Assembly: GCA_023390635.1 (NCBI GenBank)
Contig: JAEWCM010000091.1
Span: forward strand, 1-7,512
Reading direction: 5' to 3'
DNA length: 7,512 nt
Source of the DNA: Bacillota bacterium
GTDB lineage: Bacteria > Bacillota > Desulfitobacteriia > Desulfitobacteriales > Desulfitobacteriaceae
Notes under the pieces: model-generated
What the model was told of the DNA's origin: nothing
Database searches by the model: none
Seen by the model: the letters and a program-made list of their open reading frames with translations, nothing else
Part shown: positions 7,463-7,512 of the stretch, one piece after another
Numbering within the stretch: position 1 is the stretch's first letter
Layout of the letters: every line of letters begins with the position of its first letter
Position numbers and translations under genes: made by a program

Positions 7463-7512
7463 CAATTCCTGGCAATATTGATATTCCGATGATAGCAAAA
7501 ATGACCAAGGTA
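7440..7512 (-). CDS. C-terminal end of a membrane protein, possibly DedA/SNARE-associated family (partial, start beyond window)
   Basis: Reading the minus strand from the window edge gives 23 sense codons then TAA at 7442-7440. The peptide is a hydrophobic helix (TLVIFAIIGISILPG) running into a short polar basic tail (IVTYLKNR). This is what the last transmembrane segment and cytoplasmic tail of an integral membrane protein look like. The ISILPGIVTYLKNR ending resembles the ILPG-x-x-x-Y/F-L-(K/R)-x-R tails I associate with DedA-family membrane proteins (lipid/undecaprenyl-phosphate flippases), but 23 residues cannot settle the family. It converges on the HTH-TPR gene and overlaps it by 15 bp. 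It is too short for ordinary gene finders, so this rests on composition and position. Confidence 0.55.
   Translation of the reverse strand, partial: TLVIFAIIGISILPGIVTYLKNR

Overview
The window carries three co-directional signalling genes on the plus strand, plus the 3' end of a convergent gene at the right edge. Several things suggest a low-to-mid GC, motile Firmicute, possibly of the Desulfitobacterium/Desulfosporosinus (Peptococcaceae-like) type. These are strong Shine-Dalgarno sequences, a TTG start behind AAGGAGG, a chemoreceptor with the length of the 44-heptad class and no C-terminal tether peptide, and large multi-PAS GGDEF-EAL proteins. The genus is an inference from style only; no marker gene is present.

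Layout. Positions 1-3621 hold a large cytoplasmic-looking cyclic-di-GMP enzyme (coiled coil, PAS, GAF, three more PAS, GGDEF, EAL). Its frame is open to the left edge and no ribosome binding site is visible, so it is probably 5'-truncated. After a 60-bp gap, 3682-5658 encodes a transmembrane methyl-accepting chemotaxis protein with a periplasmic double-Cache domain that carries nearly the full amino-acid-binding signature. After a 50-bp gap with a small hairpin, 5709-7454 encodes an XRE-type helix-turn-helix protein with a long TPR array. On the minus strand, 7440-7512 is the C-terminal 23 codons of a membrane protein. It resembles the tail of the DedA/SNARE-associated family and overlaps the regulator gene tail-to-tail by 15 bp, with both stop codons inside one hairpin.

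How the genes may work together. The first two proteins are sensory outputs for lifestyle control: c-di-GMP turnover (sessile versus motile) and chemotaxis. The third is a plausible transcription factor with a protein- or peptide-binding domain. Short gaps and a common strand allow co-transcription, but no promoter or strong terminator proves or excludes it. There are no RNA genes, mobile elements or CRISPR arrays, and no non-coding stretch exceeds 60 bp. I see no clear evidence of a wholly new system. The most notable points are the ligand-pocket signature of the receptor, the intact but I-site-less hybrid c-di-GMP enzyme, the HTH-TPR regulator beside it, and the overlapping convergent gene ends.
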